Shown: positions 27,952-38,121, counted from the first letter of the stretch. The stretch: 64,000 bases of DNA from Ignavibacteriales bacterium (GCA_016707115.1 JADJIH010000001.1:496001-560000); one strand, 5' to 3'. Made by a program: numbers and translations. Notes: generated from the letters alone by a model not told the origin.

Positions 27952-28659
27952 ATGAAAAAGAAAATTGAAAAAATAAATTATTTATTGATTGATTATTTTG
28001 GAGTCCCTCAAAAAGCGAAGAAAAATCCAAATCCTTTAGATACGATAATTGGGACGATTTTATCCCAAAATACAAATGATAAAAATTCATATCAGGCATA
28101 TAGAAATCTTAAAGACAATTTTAGGAACTGGAACGAACTAGCTGAATTGACTCCCGCCAAAATTGAAAAACATATTAAGATAGCAGGACTTGGTAAGCAA
28201 AAATCCAAAGCAATTTATGAACTTCTTCAATCGTTAAAGAAAAAAGAAAAACTAGTTTCATTAGATCATATCAAAACAAAAAATGATAAAGAGATTTTAG
28301 AGGAACTGACATCATACAACGGTGTTGGAGTTAAAACTGCAAGTTGTGTTATACTTTTTTCATTAGGAAGAAATGTTTGTCCTGTTGATACTCATGTACA
28401 TCGCACGTTAAATAGAATAGGTGTTGTTGAAACAAACACACCAGAAAAGACTTTCTATAAAATAATCGGTAATATTCCTGAAAATACTGCTCATTCATTT
28501 CATACTAATCTAATCAGATTAGGAAGAGAAATTTGTAAACCCACTAATCCAAATTGTTCAATTTGTCCTTTGCTAAAGTTGTGTAAGTATGATCACAAAT
28601 CACTAACAGCAAAAGTTAAGAATAAAACAATTTCTTTTATGTTACTTGATAATCTTTAA
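27952..28659 (+). CDS. endonuclease III-like DNA glycosylase
   Basis: The 235-residue HhH-GPD protein removes damaged pyrimidines in base-excision repair. The helix-hairpin-helix with catalytic Lys reads YNGVGVKTAS. The catalytic Asp is in PVDTHVHRTLNR. The C-terminal iron-sulfur cluster has the C-X6-C-X2-C-X5-C spacing typical of Nth, in CKPTNPNCSICPLLKLC. The N-terminus has DTIIGTILSQNTND, the usual helix with the SQ(N/T)T motif. It is transcribed divergently from the phosphohexomutase. Confidence 0.9.
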   Translation: MKKKIEKINYLLIDYFGVPQKAKKNPNPLDTIIGTILSQNTNDKNSYQAYRNLKDNFRNWNELAELTPAKIEKHIKIAGLGKQKSKAIYELLQSLKKKEKLVSLDHIKTKNDKEILEELTSYNGVGVKTASCVILFSLGRNVCPVDTHVHRTLNRIGVVETNTPEKTFYKIIGNIPENTAHSFHTNLIRLGREICKPTNPNCSICPLLKLCKYDHKSLTAKVKNKTISFMLLDNL

Positions 28660-28750
28660 CCCTCGCAAATAATATCTACTTTTTTATCTTAGCTAAAAGT
28701 TTTAACTTAACACAACTATTTACCCTTACTAACTAATCGGAGTTTTATAA

Positions 28751-29869
28751 ATGTCTAACAATCTTGGATTGATCGGTTATGATTTTGTTGAGTTTTATGT
28801 TGGCTCAGCAAAAATGTGGGCATATTGGCACGTAAAAGCATTGGGATTAAAAGTAATGGCTTATCTTGGTCCTGAAACTGGACACAGAGATAGAGTCTCA
28901 TACTTTCTTGAAAAGAATAATGTAAGAATTGTGTTAACATCAGCCGTTAAACCTTCTACTTATGATGTTGCATCTTTTGTTGAAAGACACGGCGATGGAG
29001 TTAAGCGATGGTCCGTAAGAGTAAAGGATGTTAATAATTCCTTTGAAACTTCACTTCAGAATGGCGGTATTCCGGTTCAATATCCTAAAAAAATTGAAGA
29101 TGAGTTTGGTTACATAGTCGAGGCTGCTATAAAGTTATATGACGATGCTGAAATTGTTTTTATAAATCGTGAAAACTATAAAGGATTATTTAAACCAGGG
29201 TATGCAAAACCTGTTCAAAATATTGTTGTTGCAAATGAGGATACAGGATTGCAAAGTGTCGATCATATCGTGGGAAATGTAAGAACTAATGAAATGAATC
29301 TTTGGGCTAATTATCTAAACAAGAGTTTAAACTTTGAAACATTTATTGAATTTGGTGAAGGTGATATTTCAACCAAATATTCTGCATTGCTGTCTAAAGT
29401 TGTTAGATCCCGAGAAGGTGCTCCAATAAAAAATCCTATTAATGAACCATTTGACGGAATTAAAAAATCTCAGATTGAAGAGTATATTGATGAATATTTT
29501 GGATCTGGAATCCAGCATGTTGCTATAACTACAAATGATATTATATCAACCATAAAAGCGATGCGTGCAAATGGCATGGAATTTTTAAGCACTCCGCCAG
29601 ATACTTATTACAAAATGTTAAAAGAAAAAGGTTGGAACATAAAAGAGAATATTGATGAACTTCAAAAGCTTGGAATACTTTGCGATCTTGAAGGGAAAGG
29701 ATATTTATTGCAATTGTTCACAAAACCTGTAGGTGATAGACCAACTTTCTTCTATGAAATAATTCAAAGATGTGAAGGTGCTGAAGGATTTGGTCAGGGA
29801 AATTTTCAGGCATTGTTTGAATCGATTGAAAGAGATCAAGCAGTAAGAGGAAATCTGGATAAAGAATAG
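28751..29869 (+). CDS. hppD: 4-hydroxyphenylpyruvate dioxygenase
   Basis: This Fe(II) enzyme converts 4-hydroxyphenylpyruvate to homogentisate. The 372-residue length matches the family. The His-His-Glu facial triad is visible as the His in SVDHIVGNV (about 175), in IQHVAITTNDI (about 255) and the Glu in FFYEIIQR (about 336). The C-terminal GFGQGNFQALFESIE is the conserved gate helix. It is the first gene of a tyrosine-degradation operon and has a CGGAG ribosome site. Confidence 0.96.
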   Translation: MSNNLGLIGYDFVEFYVGSAKMWAYWHVKALGLKVMAYLGPETGHRDRVSYFLEKNNVRIVLTSAVKPSTYDVASFVERHGDGVKRWSVRVKDVNNSFETSLQNGGIPVQYPKKIEDEFGYIVEAAIKLYDDAEIVFINRENYKGLFKPGYAKPVQNIVVANEDTGLQSVDHIVGNVRTNEMNLWANYLNKSLNFETFIEFGEGDISTKYSALLSKVVRSREGAPIKNPINEPFDGIKKSQIEEYIDEYFGSGIQHVAITTNDIISTIKAMRANGMEFLSTPPDTYYKMLKEKGWNIKENIDELQKLGILCDLEGKGYLLQLFTKPVGDRPTFFYEIIQRCEGAEGFGQGNFQALFESIERDQAVRGNLDKE

Positions 29870-29932
29870 TTAGTTCAGGTTCAGGCATAAGTTCAAGAAA
29901 AGTTTAAGAGAAAAAATATTTAGGAGTATAAA

Positions 29933-31102
29933 ATGCCATTTTATGTTAAGGTTGGAAAAGTTCCACCGAAAAGACATACAACGTTTTACAAAGAAGATGG
30001 AAAATCTTTATATCGTGAAGAACTTTTTAGTACCAAAGGATTTTCAGGAATCTATTCTAACAAGTATCATCTTTATATGCCTACTGAGGTTGAAAAGATT
30101 GATGAAGTTAAAATTGATTCATCTGCAAATGATTGGAAAGATGCGCCGCTTGAGTATTATCATTTTATTACTGATAAGAAAAAATCTAACGGTAATATAA
30201 TCACTGCACGAAATGAGTTTCTTAAAAATGATCATTGTGTAATTTCAACTGCACATCTTTCAGAAGACACAGAATATTTTTATCGCAATAGCCAGATGCA
30301 CGAAATGTTATTTGTTCATCATGGTAAGGGAGTTTTGCTAACAGAATATGGTAAAATTGATTTTGCTGAGTGGGATTATCTGATTATACCAAAGGGAACA
30401 ACTTACCAGATTAAGTTTGATGATTATAAAAACAATAAACTATTTATTGTGGAATCTGATACTCCATTTGATATTCCAAAACATTTTAGAAATGAGTACG
30501 GACAGTTAACAGAAGAAGCTCCATACTACGAAAGGGATTTTCGTGTTCCTGAATTTACTGAGCCTATTGATAAGCTTGGTGATTTTAGATTACGTTTAAA
30601 AGTTCGCAATAGAATGTTTGAGTATAAACTTCCGCATCACCCATTTGATGTTGTTGGATGGGATGGATTTCTTCATCCCTATGCTTTTAACATTAAAGAA
30701 TATGCTCCAAAAGTTGGTAAAATCCATCTTCCACCTCCAATACATCTTGCATTTGTAACACAGCATTTTGTTGTATGTAATTTTGTTCCTCGATTGTATG
30801 ATTTTCATCCGGATGCAATTCCGGCTCCGTATTATCATTCAAATGTTGATAGTGATGAGGTTCTATATTATGTACATGGTGATTTTATGAGCAGGACTGG
30901 TGTTCAGGAAGGCTCTATAACTTTACATCCGATGGGAATTCCACATGGACCGCAGCCTGGTAAAACAGAAGCATCTATTGGCAAAACCGAAACTGAAGAA
31001 TACGCAGTTATGATTGATACATTTACGCCATTGTACGTAACTAAAAATGTTAAAGAAACAATGGTTAATGATTATAGTCAATCGTGGTTGCAAAAGAAAT
31101 AA
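29933..31102 (+). CDS. hmgA: homogentisate 1,2-dioxygenase
   Basis: This cupin-fold Fe(II) enzyme opens the homogentisate ring to maleylacetoacetate. The 389-residue length is the shorter bacterial form. Family motifs include SKGFSGIYSNKY-type residues near the N-terminus (STKGFSGIYSNKY), the cupin stretch MHEMLFVHHGKG, and metal-ligand regions HSNVDSDEVLYYVHGD and HPMGIPHGPQPG. AGGAG lies seven bases before the ATG. The next gene starts 18 bases later. Confidence 0.95.
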   Translation: MPFYVKVGKVPPKRHTTFYKEDGKSLYREELFSTKGFSGIYSNKYHLYMPTEVEKIDEVKIDSSANDWKDAPLEYYHFITDKKKSNGNIITARNEFLKNDHCVISTAHLSEDTEYFYRNSQMHEMLFVHHGKGVLLTEYGKIDFAEWDYLIIPKGTTYQIKFDDYKNNKLFIVESDTPFDIPKHFRNEYGQLTEEAPYYERDFRVPEFTEPIDKLGDFRLRLKVRNRMFEYKLPHHPFDVVGWDGFLHPYAFNIKEYAPKVGKIHLPPPIHLAFVTQHFVVCNFVPRLYDFHPDAIPAPYYHSNVDSDEVLYYVHGDFMSRTGVQEGSITLHPMGIPHGPQPGKTEASIGKTETEEYAVMIDTFTPLYVTKNVKETMVNDYSQSWLQKK

Positions 31103-31120
31103 ATATTTTAAGGAAATCTA

Positions 31121-32137
31121 ATGAAATTCGTCTCATACTTAAATAAAAAAGAAGAACGACTCGGGATATTATTTAATGATAAAGTATATGATCTTCAAAA
31201 ATCTGCTTCATCAATAAAAATAAAACTTCCTTCTACAATGAAAAAGTTTCTTGAAGGTGAAACTGCGTATATGAAACTTGCTCACAAGGTTTTTGAAGCA
31301 ATAAAAAAAGAAAAAATTAAATCTGGATTAAAGTATAATAGGCTTGTTCTTTTATCTCCAGTTCCAAATCCAACTTCGTTGCGTGATGGATATGCTTTTA
31401 GACAGCATGTGTTTACAGCCAGAAGAAACAGGGGAGTGGAAATGATTCCTGAATTTGATCAGTTTCCAATATTTTATTTTGGTAACCACAATTCTGTTTT
31501 TGGACCAGGAAATATAAAAGTTGAAGATGATCATTTAAAAGGATTAGACTTTGAACTTGAATGTGCAATTGTAATTGGCAAGAAAGGGAAAAATATATCT
31601 TCAAACAAAGCTGATGAATATATTGCAGGTTATATGATTATGAATGATCTTTCAGCTAGAGTTTTGCAAATGGAAGAAATGAAATTGAGTCTTGGTCCTG
31701 CAAAGGGAAAAGATTTTGCAACTACTCTTGGTCCATGGTTAGTTACTCCTGATGAATTGGAGCCTTATCGTCTAAAAACAAAATTCGGTAACAAGTATAA
31801 TCTTGAAATGAAAGCAAGGCATAATGGAAAGCAAATATCTCAAGGAAACGTAAACCAGATGGATTGGACATTCGCTGAAATTATTGAAAGAGCAAGTTAT
31901 GGTGTAACCTTGTATCCTGGTGACGTTATCGGCTCAGGTACCGTAGGAACAGGCTGCTATTTAGAATTGAATGGAACCTGGGCTATCGAGGCAAAAGAAA
32001 AAGGATTAGAACATAAACCAGTTTGGTTAAATGATGGTGATGAAATAGAATTAGAGATAACAGGACTTGGGATATTGAAAAACAAATTAAAAAAATCTAA
32101 AACAAGTCGGTCAATTCTTGCAAAAAAGAAATTATAA
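31121..32137 (+). CDS. fahA: fumarylacetoacetate hydrolase family protein
   Basis: This enzyme cleaves fumarylacetoacetate to fumarate and acetoacetate. Length is 338 residues. The FAH-fold metal site is seen in DFELECAIVIG (Glu ligands) and MIMNDLSARVLQ (Asp ligand), with the Lys in GKDFATTLGPWLVT and the GDVIGSGTVGTGC region after it. The position directly after hmgA supports the true FAH reaction rather than another member of this broad family. Its stop overlaps the next start by one base (TAATG). Confidence 0.92.
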   Translation: MKFVSYLNKKEERLGILFNDKVYDLQKSASSIKIKLPSTMKKFLEGETAYMKLAHKVFEAIKKEKIKSGLKYNRLVLLSPVPNPTSLRDGYAFRQHVFTARRNRGVEMIPEFDQFPIFYFGNHNSVFGPGNIKVEDDHLKGLDFELECAIVIGKKGKNISSNKADEYIAGYMIMNDLSARVLQMEEMKLSLGPAKGKDFATTLGPWLVTPDELEPYRLKTKFGNKYNLEMKARHNGKQISQGNVNQMDWTFAEIIERASYGVTLYPGDVIGSGTVGTGCYLELNGTWAIEAKEKGLEHKPVWLNDGDEIELEITGLGILKNKLKKSKTSRSILAKKKL

Positions 32138-33117
32138 TGAAACATATCATTCCAGCTGAGTCATCTGTACCAGAAGTTCAACGATTATTACAAGGTGGTA
32201 TCGGACCAAGACCAATTGCTTTAGTATCTACAGTTTCTAAAGATGGTATAAATAATCTTTCACCATTTTCATTTTATAATGTGTTTGGAGCAAATCCACC
32301 TGTTATTGCATTTTCTCCTTCCAGAAGAGGCAGAGATGGCTCATTTAAGGATACTTATCTTAATTTGGTTGAGACAAAAGAATGTGTTGTACAGGCCGTT
32401 ACTTATTCAATGGTTGAGCAAGTTAGTCTTGCATCAACTGAATACGAAAGAGGAATTGATGAGTTTGTAAAAAGTGGCCTAACACCCATTGATTCTGATA
32501 TTGTAAAACCAAAACGAGTTAAAGAATCACCATTTCAAATGGAGTGTAAGCTGATCGATATGATGAGTTATGGTAATGGTGGAGCTTCTGCAAACATTGC
32601 AGTCTGTGAGGTTATAAAATTCCATGTTGATGAAGAAGTATTTGTTAACGGAATAATTCATCCAAATAAAATAGATCTGGTAGCACGGATGTCTGGTGAT
32701 TTCTATTGCAGGGCATTTGGCGACAATGTTTTCGAAGTTGAAAAACCTTTAGCTAAAAAAGGTATTGGTTATGACCAGATTCCAGATTTTATTAAAAACT
32801 CAAATATCTATTCAGCTAATAATCTCGGTAAGTTTGGTAATATAGAAATTATTCCTTCAGAGAATGCTGTAACTGAATATATAGAAGAAGTTAGACGAGG
32901 TATTAAAAATGAATCCGATCATTCTTTAATTTTATTTGAAGACTTTCAAAACCAAAAGAATTTTATAAAAATGTTACAGATAATTCTAGTCAATTCTAGT
33001 TTATCTCCATCGAATAAAAAACAAATGCTTGAGAGAACTGCAAAGGTTGCGCTTGAATCAAATCAAACCGAGATTGCATGGAAGATTGCACTTTTTGCTG
33101 GTAGAGATAATGGATGA
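32137..33117 (+). CDS. flavin reductase-like protein (FMN split barrel)
   Basis: The 326-residue protein has an N-terminal FMN-binding split-barrel domain (about residues 15-190) with GIGPRPIALVST and SFYNVFGANPPVIAFSPSR, as in flavin reductase/DIM6 proteins. The C-terminal 120 residues are helical with no family I recognise. It overlaps the neighbours on both sides, so it belongs to the tyrosine operon. Its reaction there is not established; it might supply reduced flavin or act on a pathway side product. Confidence 0.78.
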   Translation: MKHIIPAESSVPEVQRLLQGGIGPRPIALVSTVSKDGINNLSPFSFYNVFGANPPVIAFSPSRRGRDGSFKDTYLNLVETKECVVQAVTYSMVEQVSLASTEYERGIDEFVKSGLTPIDSDIVKPKRVKESPFQMECKLIDMMSYGNGGASANIAVCEVIKFHVDEEVFVNGIIHPNKIDLVARMSGDFYCRAFGDNVFEVEKPLAKKGIGYDQIPDFIKNSNIYSANNLGKFGNIEIIPSENAVTEYIEEVRRGIKNESDHSLILFEDFQNQKNFIKMLQIILVNSSLSPSNKKQMLERTAKVALESNQTEIAWKIALFAGRDNG

Positions 33118-35074
33118 AAATAATTTACCTATATGGATCCCCTCTGCTGAAAGAGTAAGTAACAGCAACTTTACACGATACTTTTCATTTCTTAGAACAC
33201 ATTTCAAAAAAGATTTTAATAATTACGATGAGCTATACAAATGGTCCATTAACGAGATAGAAGAATTCTGGAAATCAATTTGGGAATACTCAAGAATAAT
33301 TCACGCTAAATCCTATGAGACCGTTTTAGGTAAGAGAATAATGCCTGGAGCTCAATGGTTTGGTGGATCTAAATTAAACTTTGCTGAAAATCTTTTAAGA
33401 TATAATGATGATAGAGATGCCATAATTTCAATTCGCGAAAATCATCCAACAATAAGATTAACATATAAAGAACTTTACAATTTAGTTGCTCAATGTGCTG
33501 ATGGATTAAAAAAGTTTGGAGTAAAAAAGGATGATAGGGTTGCAGGATTCGTAACTAATTATCCTGAATCGGTAATTGCAATGTTAGCAGCAACTAGTTT
33601 GGGAGCAATATGGAGTTCTACTTCCCCTGACTTTGGATTCGATGGTGTCTATGATCGGTTCAGTCAGATTGAACCAAAGGTACTTTTTGCAAATGAATCA
33701 TATTACTACAGCGGAAAACAACACAGTGGTTTGGAAAAAATTGAAAAATTAATTTCTCGAATTCCTTCTATTGAGAAAGTAATTTTAATAAAAGAGTTTG
33801 AGGATTTTAAGCAGGCTAACCAGTCTGAATCAATCTCTATCTTAACATCTAACTATATTAAATTTAATGACTTACTAGATAACACTTCAAAAATAATAGA
33901 ATTTGAACAAGTTCCTTTTAATCATCCAGTTTATATTATGTATTCATCGGGAACTACAGGTAAACCAAAGTGTATTGTGCATGGAGCAGGCGGTACTTTA
34001 CTTCAGCATTTTAAAGAACTTCATCTTCATACTGATGTTAAAAGAGAAGATAAAATTTCTTACTACACAACCTGCGGATGGATGATGTGGAATTGGTTAG
34101 TTAGTGGACTACAATTGGGAGCAAGTGTTGTTTTGATTGATGGAAGTCCGGTTTATCCTGATAATGAAATTCTTTGGAAGAAAATTGAAGAAGAACAAAT
34201 TACAATATTTGGTACGAGTCCAAAATATTTATCAAGTATAGAAAAATCTGGATTGATACCTAAGGACAAGTGTGATTTATCGAAGCTGAAAACGATTCTC
34301 TCGACTGGTTCACCTTTAAGCGAAGAAAATTTTAAGTGGGTTTACAAAAATGTAAAATCTGATTTACAACTTTCTTCCATATCCGGCGGCACAGATATTA
34401 TTTCTTGTTTTATGCTGGGCTGTCCAATTCTTCCGGTATATTCAGGTGAAATTCAATGCAGAGGATTGGGGATGAAAGTGGAAGCTTATGATGAAAACGG
34501 TGAATGTGTGATAGATAAAAAAGGTGAACTTGTTTGTACAGAGCCTTTTCCATCAAGTCCAATTTATTTTTGGAATGATTTTGAAAATGAAAAATATATG
34601 AAAGCATACTTTGATAGATTTCCTGATGCATGGCATCACGGAGATTTTATTAAGATTACTAAAAATGGCGGAGTTTTTGTGTATGGTAGATCAGATGCAA
34701 CATTAAATCCCGGCGGAGTTAGAATTGGAACTGCTGAGATTTATAGAATTGTTGAATCACTTGATGAAGTGATTGATAGTTTAGTAGTAGGACAGAATTG
34801 GAATAATGATGTAAGAGTTATTCTGTTTGTTGTTCTTAAAAACGGATTTAAGCTGGATGAAATATTTGTCGAAAAAATTAAAACTAAGATTAGACTCTCA
34901 ACCACTCCAAGACACGTTCCTACTATAATTAAGCAAGTAGATGAGATACCACATACAATAAGTGGAAAGAAAGTTGAGCTTGCAGTAACAAAAATTTTAA
35001 ATGGTGAAAATGTTGATAATAAAGAAGCTTTAGCGAATCCTGCATCTTTAGAGCAGTTTTATAAAATAATATAG
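33110..35074 (+). CDS. acetoacetyl-CoA synthetase
   Basis: I start it at ATG 33110 (MDENNLPIWIPSAERV, the family N-terminus), overlapping the previous gene by eight bases. This acyl-adenylate-forming enzyme activates acetoacetate. The AMP-binding P-loop reads YSSGTTGKPKCIVHG. The motif SYYTTCGWMMWNWL, typical of acetoacetate-CoA ligases, follows it. The hinge region is HHGDF...YGRSDATLNPGGVRIGTAE, and the C-terminal Lys is in HTISGKKVE. It is about 654 residues. The preceding FAH releases acetoacetate, so this gene closes the pathway to acetoacetyl-CoA. Confidence 0.93.
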   Translation: MDENNLPIWIPSAERVSNSNFTRYFSFLRTHFKKDFNNYDELYKWSINEIEEFWKSIWEYSRIIHAKSYETVLGKRIMPGAQWFGGSKLNFAENLLRYNDDRDAIISIRENHPTIRLTYKELYNLVAQCADGLKKFGVKKDDRVAGFVTNYPESVIAMLAATSLGAIWSSTSPDFGFDGVYDRFSQIEPKVLFANESYYYSGKQHSGLEKIEKLISRIPSIEKVILIKEFEDFKQANQSESISILTSNYIKFNDLLDNTSKIIEFEQVPFNHPVYIMYSSGTTGKPKCIVHGAGGTLLQHFKELHLHTDVKREDKISYYTTCGWMMWNWLVSGLQLGASVVLIDGSPVYPDNEILWKKIEEEQITIFGTSPKYLSSIEKSGLIPKDKCDLSKLKTILSTGSPLSEENFKWVYKNVKSDLQLSSISGGTDIISCFMLGCPILPVYSGEIQCRGLGMKVEAYDENGECVIDKKGELVCTEPFPSSPIYFWNDFENEKYMKAYFDRFPDAWHHGDFIKITKNGGVFVYGRSDATLNPGGVRIGTAEIYRIVESLDEVIDSLVVGQNWNNDVRVILFVVLKNGFKLDEIFVEKIKTKIRLSTTPRHVPTIIKQVDEIPHTISGKKVELAVTKILNGENVDNKEALANPASLEQFYKII

Positions 35075-35378
35075 TTATTAAATCTAACAGACGATTTCTA
35101 AATTTCTGAATGAAAATTAAATTACGTTATTAAAGCTATTTTCTAAAACATTTAATATTCCATTTCTTCATATCACTAAAGTCTACTCTATAGCAGTTTT
35201 AGATCTTATATTCAAACTCACTTATTATATTTAAAATCTAAGTTCAATAAAAGTTTTAAGTTTAAATAATTTATGCGGTAACGTACAATTATTAAAAGAA
35301 AACTTGTTACAAGTATTTAGTAATAATTATTAATGGTAATTTTAATCATTAAATAAAGAAATTTCTGGAGATCATTTT
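35075..35378. other. intergenic region without a recognisable gene
   Basis: This AT-rich stretch has stops in all frames and no strong hairpin plus T-run. It presumably contains the CotH-protein promoter; a GGAG ribosome site lies at its right end. I see nothing else. Confidence 0.6.
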
Positions 35379-37022
35379 ATGAAATCGTTGCAAAAGAGTT
35401 TGATTGTATTTTTTTCTTATTTAATCCTTTTGAATGCTGAGACTGTAGCGCAGCCGGACTCAGTGATTTTTACTTCATCAAATCTACCTCTTGTCCTTAT
35501 CGATACAGAAGGACAAACAATCCATAATAGTTATCGCATTGTGGTTAATATGGGTATCATTAATAATCCAAACGGACAAAGAAATTACTTATCTGATCCA
35601 TTTACTGATTATAATGGAAAAATCAGTATTGAAATTAGAGGCAGTTCATCAACAATGTTTGATAAAAAACCATATGGATTTGAAACTCAGGATTCTGCTG
35701 GCAATAATCTAAATGTTTCTTTGATGTCCCTGCCCAAAGAGAATGACTGGGTTCTTTATGCATCATATTCCGATAAAACTTTTCTACGAAATGAAATTCC
35801 ATACTACCTCTCAAGATCGATAGGGAGATACGCATCACGAACAGCATATTGTGAATTATTCATAAATGGTTCCTATCGGGGATTGTATGTATTAATGGAA
35901 AAAATTAAGCAAGATAAAAATAGAGTAGACATTGCTAAATTAAACCCTCAGGACACAACTGGTAGTGAACTTACAGGTGGTTACATTCTAAAGATTGATA
36001 AGCCCTATGACGTTGGCTGGCAGGTAAATGTAAATCCATTGTACGGATTTGATAAAGCCTATTATCAATACCACGATCCTGATTCGGCGGAGCTTGCACC
36101 AAAGCAGAGAGCCTACATTAAAGATTTTATGTTTAAAGTAGAAAGCACACTAGTAAGTTCAAATTACAGGGATACAGTTAATGGCTATTCAAAATATATA
36201 GATGTGCAATCTTTTGTGGATTATTTTTTAATCTCCGAACTTGTAAAGAGCGTTGATGCTTATCGTTTTAGTTTTTATATGTATAAAGAGAAAGACAGCG
36301 ATGGCGGTAAACTGTGTTTGGGACCAATCTGGGATTATGATCTTGCATTTGCAAATTATGGTGAGGGCGCGTGGGAGCAGCCATGGTTAACTTCTGAATG
36401 GATTGCTGATATAACAGCATGGAAAAGAACTTATTTTATGAAAAGATTGATGAGCGATCCAAATTTTAAAAATAAAGTTAAGGAAAGATGGATAGAAATT
36501 CGTAGCAGCATTTTTTCTACAAGTAATATTACTTCATACATGGATCAGACAGTCAGTAGAATTAGTGAAGCACGTATAAGAAATTTTATTAAGTGGCCAA
36601 TAATTGGTATTTATGTTTGGCCAAATTATTATATAGGTGCCACTTATGAAGATGAAATAACTTTTCTAAAAGGATGGATAATCCAAAGACTGAACTGGAT
36701 GGATATTGAACTTACAGGCAATCCTTTAATAGTTGAAGAAGAAAATGACAATGTTCTAAAATCATTTAATCTGGATCAAAATTACCCTAATCCATTTAAT
36801 CCAAGTACAAAAATTAGCTGGCAATCAACAGTAAGCGGCAGGCAGACATTAAAAGTTTATGATTTATTAGGGACTGAAATTGCCTCACTTGTTGATGAAT
36901 TCAAACCTGCTGGAAAATATAATGTACAATTTAATAGTAACAATTTTAGTTCAGGAATATACTTTTATAAACTACAAGTTGGTCAATATTCAAAAACGAA
37001 AAAAATGGTTTTAATTAAATAA
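35379..37022 (+). CDS. CotH-family secreted protein with type IX sorting domain
   Basis: The 547-residue protein has a signal peptide ending near ETVAQ. The CotH domain (about residues 75-400) shows EIRGSSSTMFDKKPYGFE, DWVLYASYSDKTFLRNE, GSYRGLYVLMEKIK and LGPIWDYDLAF. These motifs of the spore-coat CotH kinase fold include its Lys and the metal-binding DYD. The last 85 residues are a full type IX signal (NYPNPFNPSTK, YDLLGTEIASLVDE, SGIYFYKLQ, KKMVLIK). An exported protein kinase-like or carbohydrate-associated role is possible, but the function outside Bacillus spores is unclear. Confidence 0.88.
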   Translation: MKSLQKSLIVFFSYLILLNAETVAQPDSVIFTSSNLPLVLIDTEGQTIHNSYRIVVNMGIINNPNGQRNYLSDPFTDYNGKISIEIRGSSSTMFDKKPYGFETQDSAGNNLNVSLMSLPKENDWVLYASYSDKTFLRNEIPYYLSRSIGRYASRTAYCELFINGSYRGLYVLMEKIKQDKNRVDIAKLNPQDTTGSELTGGYILKIDKPYDVGWQVNVNPLYGFDKAYYQYHDPDSAELAPKQRAYIKDFMFKVESTLVSSNYRDTVNGYSKYIDVQSFVDYFLISELVKSVDAYRFSFYMYKEKDSDGGKLCLGPIWDYDLAFANYGEGAWEQPWLTSEWIADITAWKRTYFMKRLMSDPNFKNKVKERWIEIRSSIFSTSNITSYMDQTVSRISEARIRNFIKWPIIGIYVWPNYYIGATYEDEITFLKGWIIQRLNWMDIELTGNPLIVEEENDNVLKSFNLDQNYPNPFNPSTKISWQSTVSGRQTLKVYDLLGTEIASLVDEFKPAGKYNVQFNSNNFSSGIYFYKLQVGQYSKTKKMVLIK

Positions 37023-37098
37023 TAACTACTAGAACTCTATTCATAATACTGGTATTTTTATTACAACAAACTAAAAAATATTTTATAGGAGAGATAAA

Positions 37099-37599
37099 AT
37101 GCACGAGAAAAGTGTAGAGCTTTTAAATAAAGCTATTGCAGATGAACTTTTTGCAGTTCATCAGTATATGTACTTCCATTTTTTATGTGATGATCAAGGT
37201 TATGATTTACTTGCCGGATTATTTAAGCGCACTGCAATAGATGAAATGCTTCACGTTGAAAAATTAGCTGAAAGAATATTATTCTTAAAAGGAGAAGTTG
37301 AAATGAAAGTCGGTGGGGAAGTGGAAAAAATAAAAGATGTTGCAAAGATGTTAGAGAAAGCAGCAAATATGGAGCAGGAAAGTGCACGTGATTATAATCT
37401 TTGGGCAAATCAATCATCAGCTAATGCAGATTCAGCAACAAAGCAAATCTTTGAAAGTTTAGTTGCAGATGAAGAAAGACATTATGATCGGTATGATACT
37501 GAAGCTGATAATCTCAAAAAGTTTGGAGATAGATATCTTGCACTTCAATCAATTGAAAGAAGCAAAAATCTTTCTGCAATGGGACGGACTGTGGAATAA
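37099..37599 (+). CDS. bfr: bacterioferritin-type iron storage protein
   Basis: This 166-residue four-helix ferritin-like protein has ligand residues in ADELFAVHQYMYFH and IDEMLHVEKLAER (Glu, and a Met in the position that binds haem in Bfr), with a second Glu/His pair in VADEERHYDRY. It oxidises and stores iron as a 24-mer in the cytoplasm. It has an AGGAGAGA ribosome site and its own terminator, so it is probably transcribed alone. Confidence 0.88.
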   Translation: MHEKSVELLNKAIADELFAVHQYMYFHFLCDDQGYDLLAGLFKRTAIDEMLHVEKLAERILFLKGEVEMKVGGEVEKIKDVAKMLEKAANMEQESARDYNLWANQSSANADSATKQIFESLVADEERHYDRYDTEADNLKKFGDRYLALQSIERSKNLSAMGRTVE

Positions 37600-37626
37600 A
37601 AAAATGATTTATTGAAAAGATTAATT

Positions 37627-37654
37627 ATGGCGCCATTACAGCGCCATTTTTTTT
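37627..37654 (+). terminator. rho-independent terminator after bacterioferritin
   Basis: The seven-base-pair stem ATGGCGC/GCGCCAT with a seven-base loop is followed by a run of T residues, 27 bases after the stop codon. Confidence 0.92.
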
Positions 37655-37688
37655 GTTATGATATGTTCAATTATTCTAAGCAAAGTGT

Positions 37689-38063
37689 TTAAGAGAGATT
37701 AACCGGAGAATTTACCGAATCTAGAGTTACAAGAGTAATATAAACTTTATGTTCTGTGTAACTTTCAAAAATTACCTGGTCTGATCTGAATAATATTTTT
37801 CTGAAAGTGATTGTATTTTTCAATTGCAATTGCTGAGCATCAATTTCAACAGGTACAAATGAAAAGTTTGCTGAATTGTCTGAAAGCGGACTTGAAAGAT
37901 ATATTACAGCAAATAACTGAGCAGTTAACTCTGTTGAAAGATGGAAATTGAAGGCCCCTAAAAGAGAATTGATCTCAATATTCAATGATTCCGACGTTAT
38001 TGCAACTGATCTTGTGCCGATTGGAAAACCACCATGTGGTGATAAAATATTCCTGTTAGAAAG
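37689..38063 (-). pseudogene. C-terminal remnant of an unrecognised protein, cut by the IS element
   Basis: About 124 codons read leftwards from the IS edge to a TAA at 37689. The residues have a beta-rich, Ser/Thr-rich composition suggestive of a secreted or envelope protein. The upstream (N-terminal) part should lie on the far side of the IS at about 39292 but is not there, so the insertion was accompanied or followed by a deletion. The family is not recognised. Confidence 0.55.
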
Positions 38064-38121
38064 TTGACCTGCCCTCAAAAAAGAAATCCAATTATTAAAT
38101 AGGATCAAAGGAGAAAAAGAT

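Noticed and set aside
35075..35378. Possible small RNA in the 304-base gap before the CotH gene
   Set aside because: No strong hairpin with T-run or promoter pair could be seen by eye.
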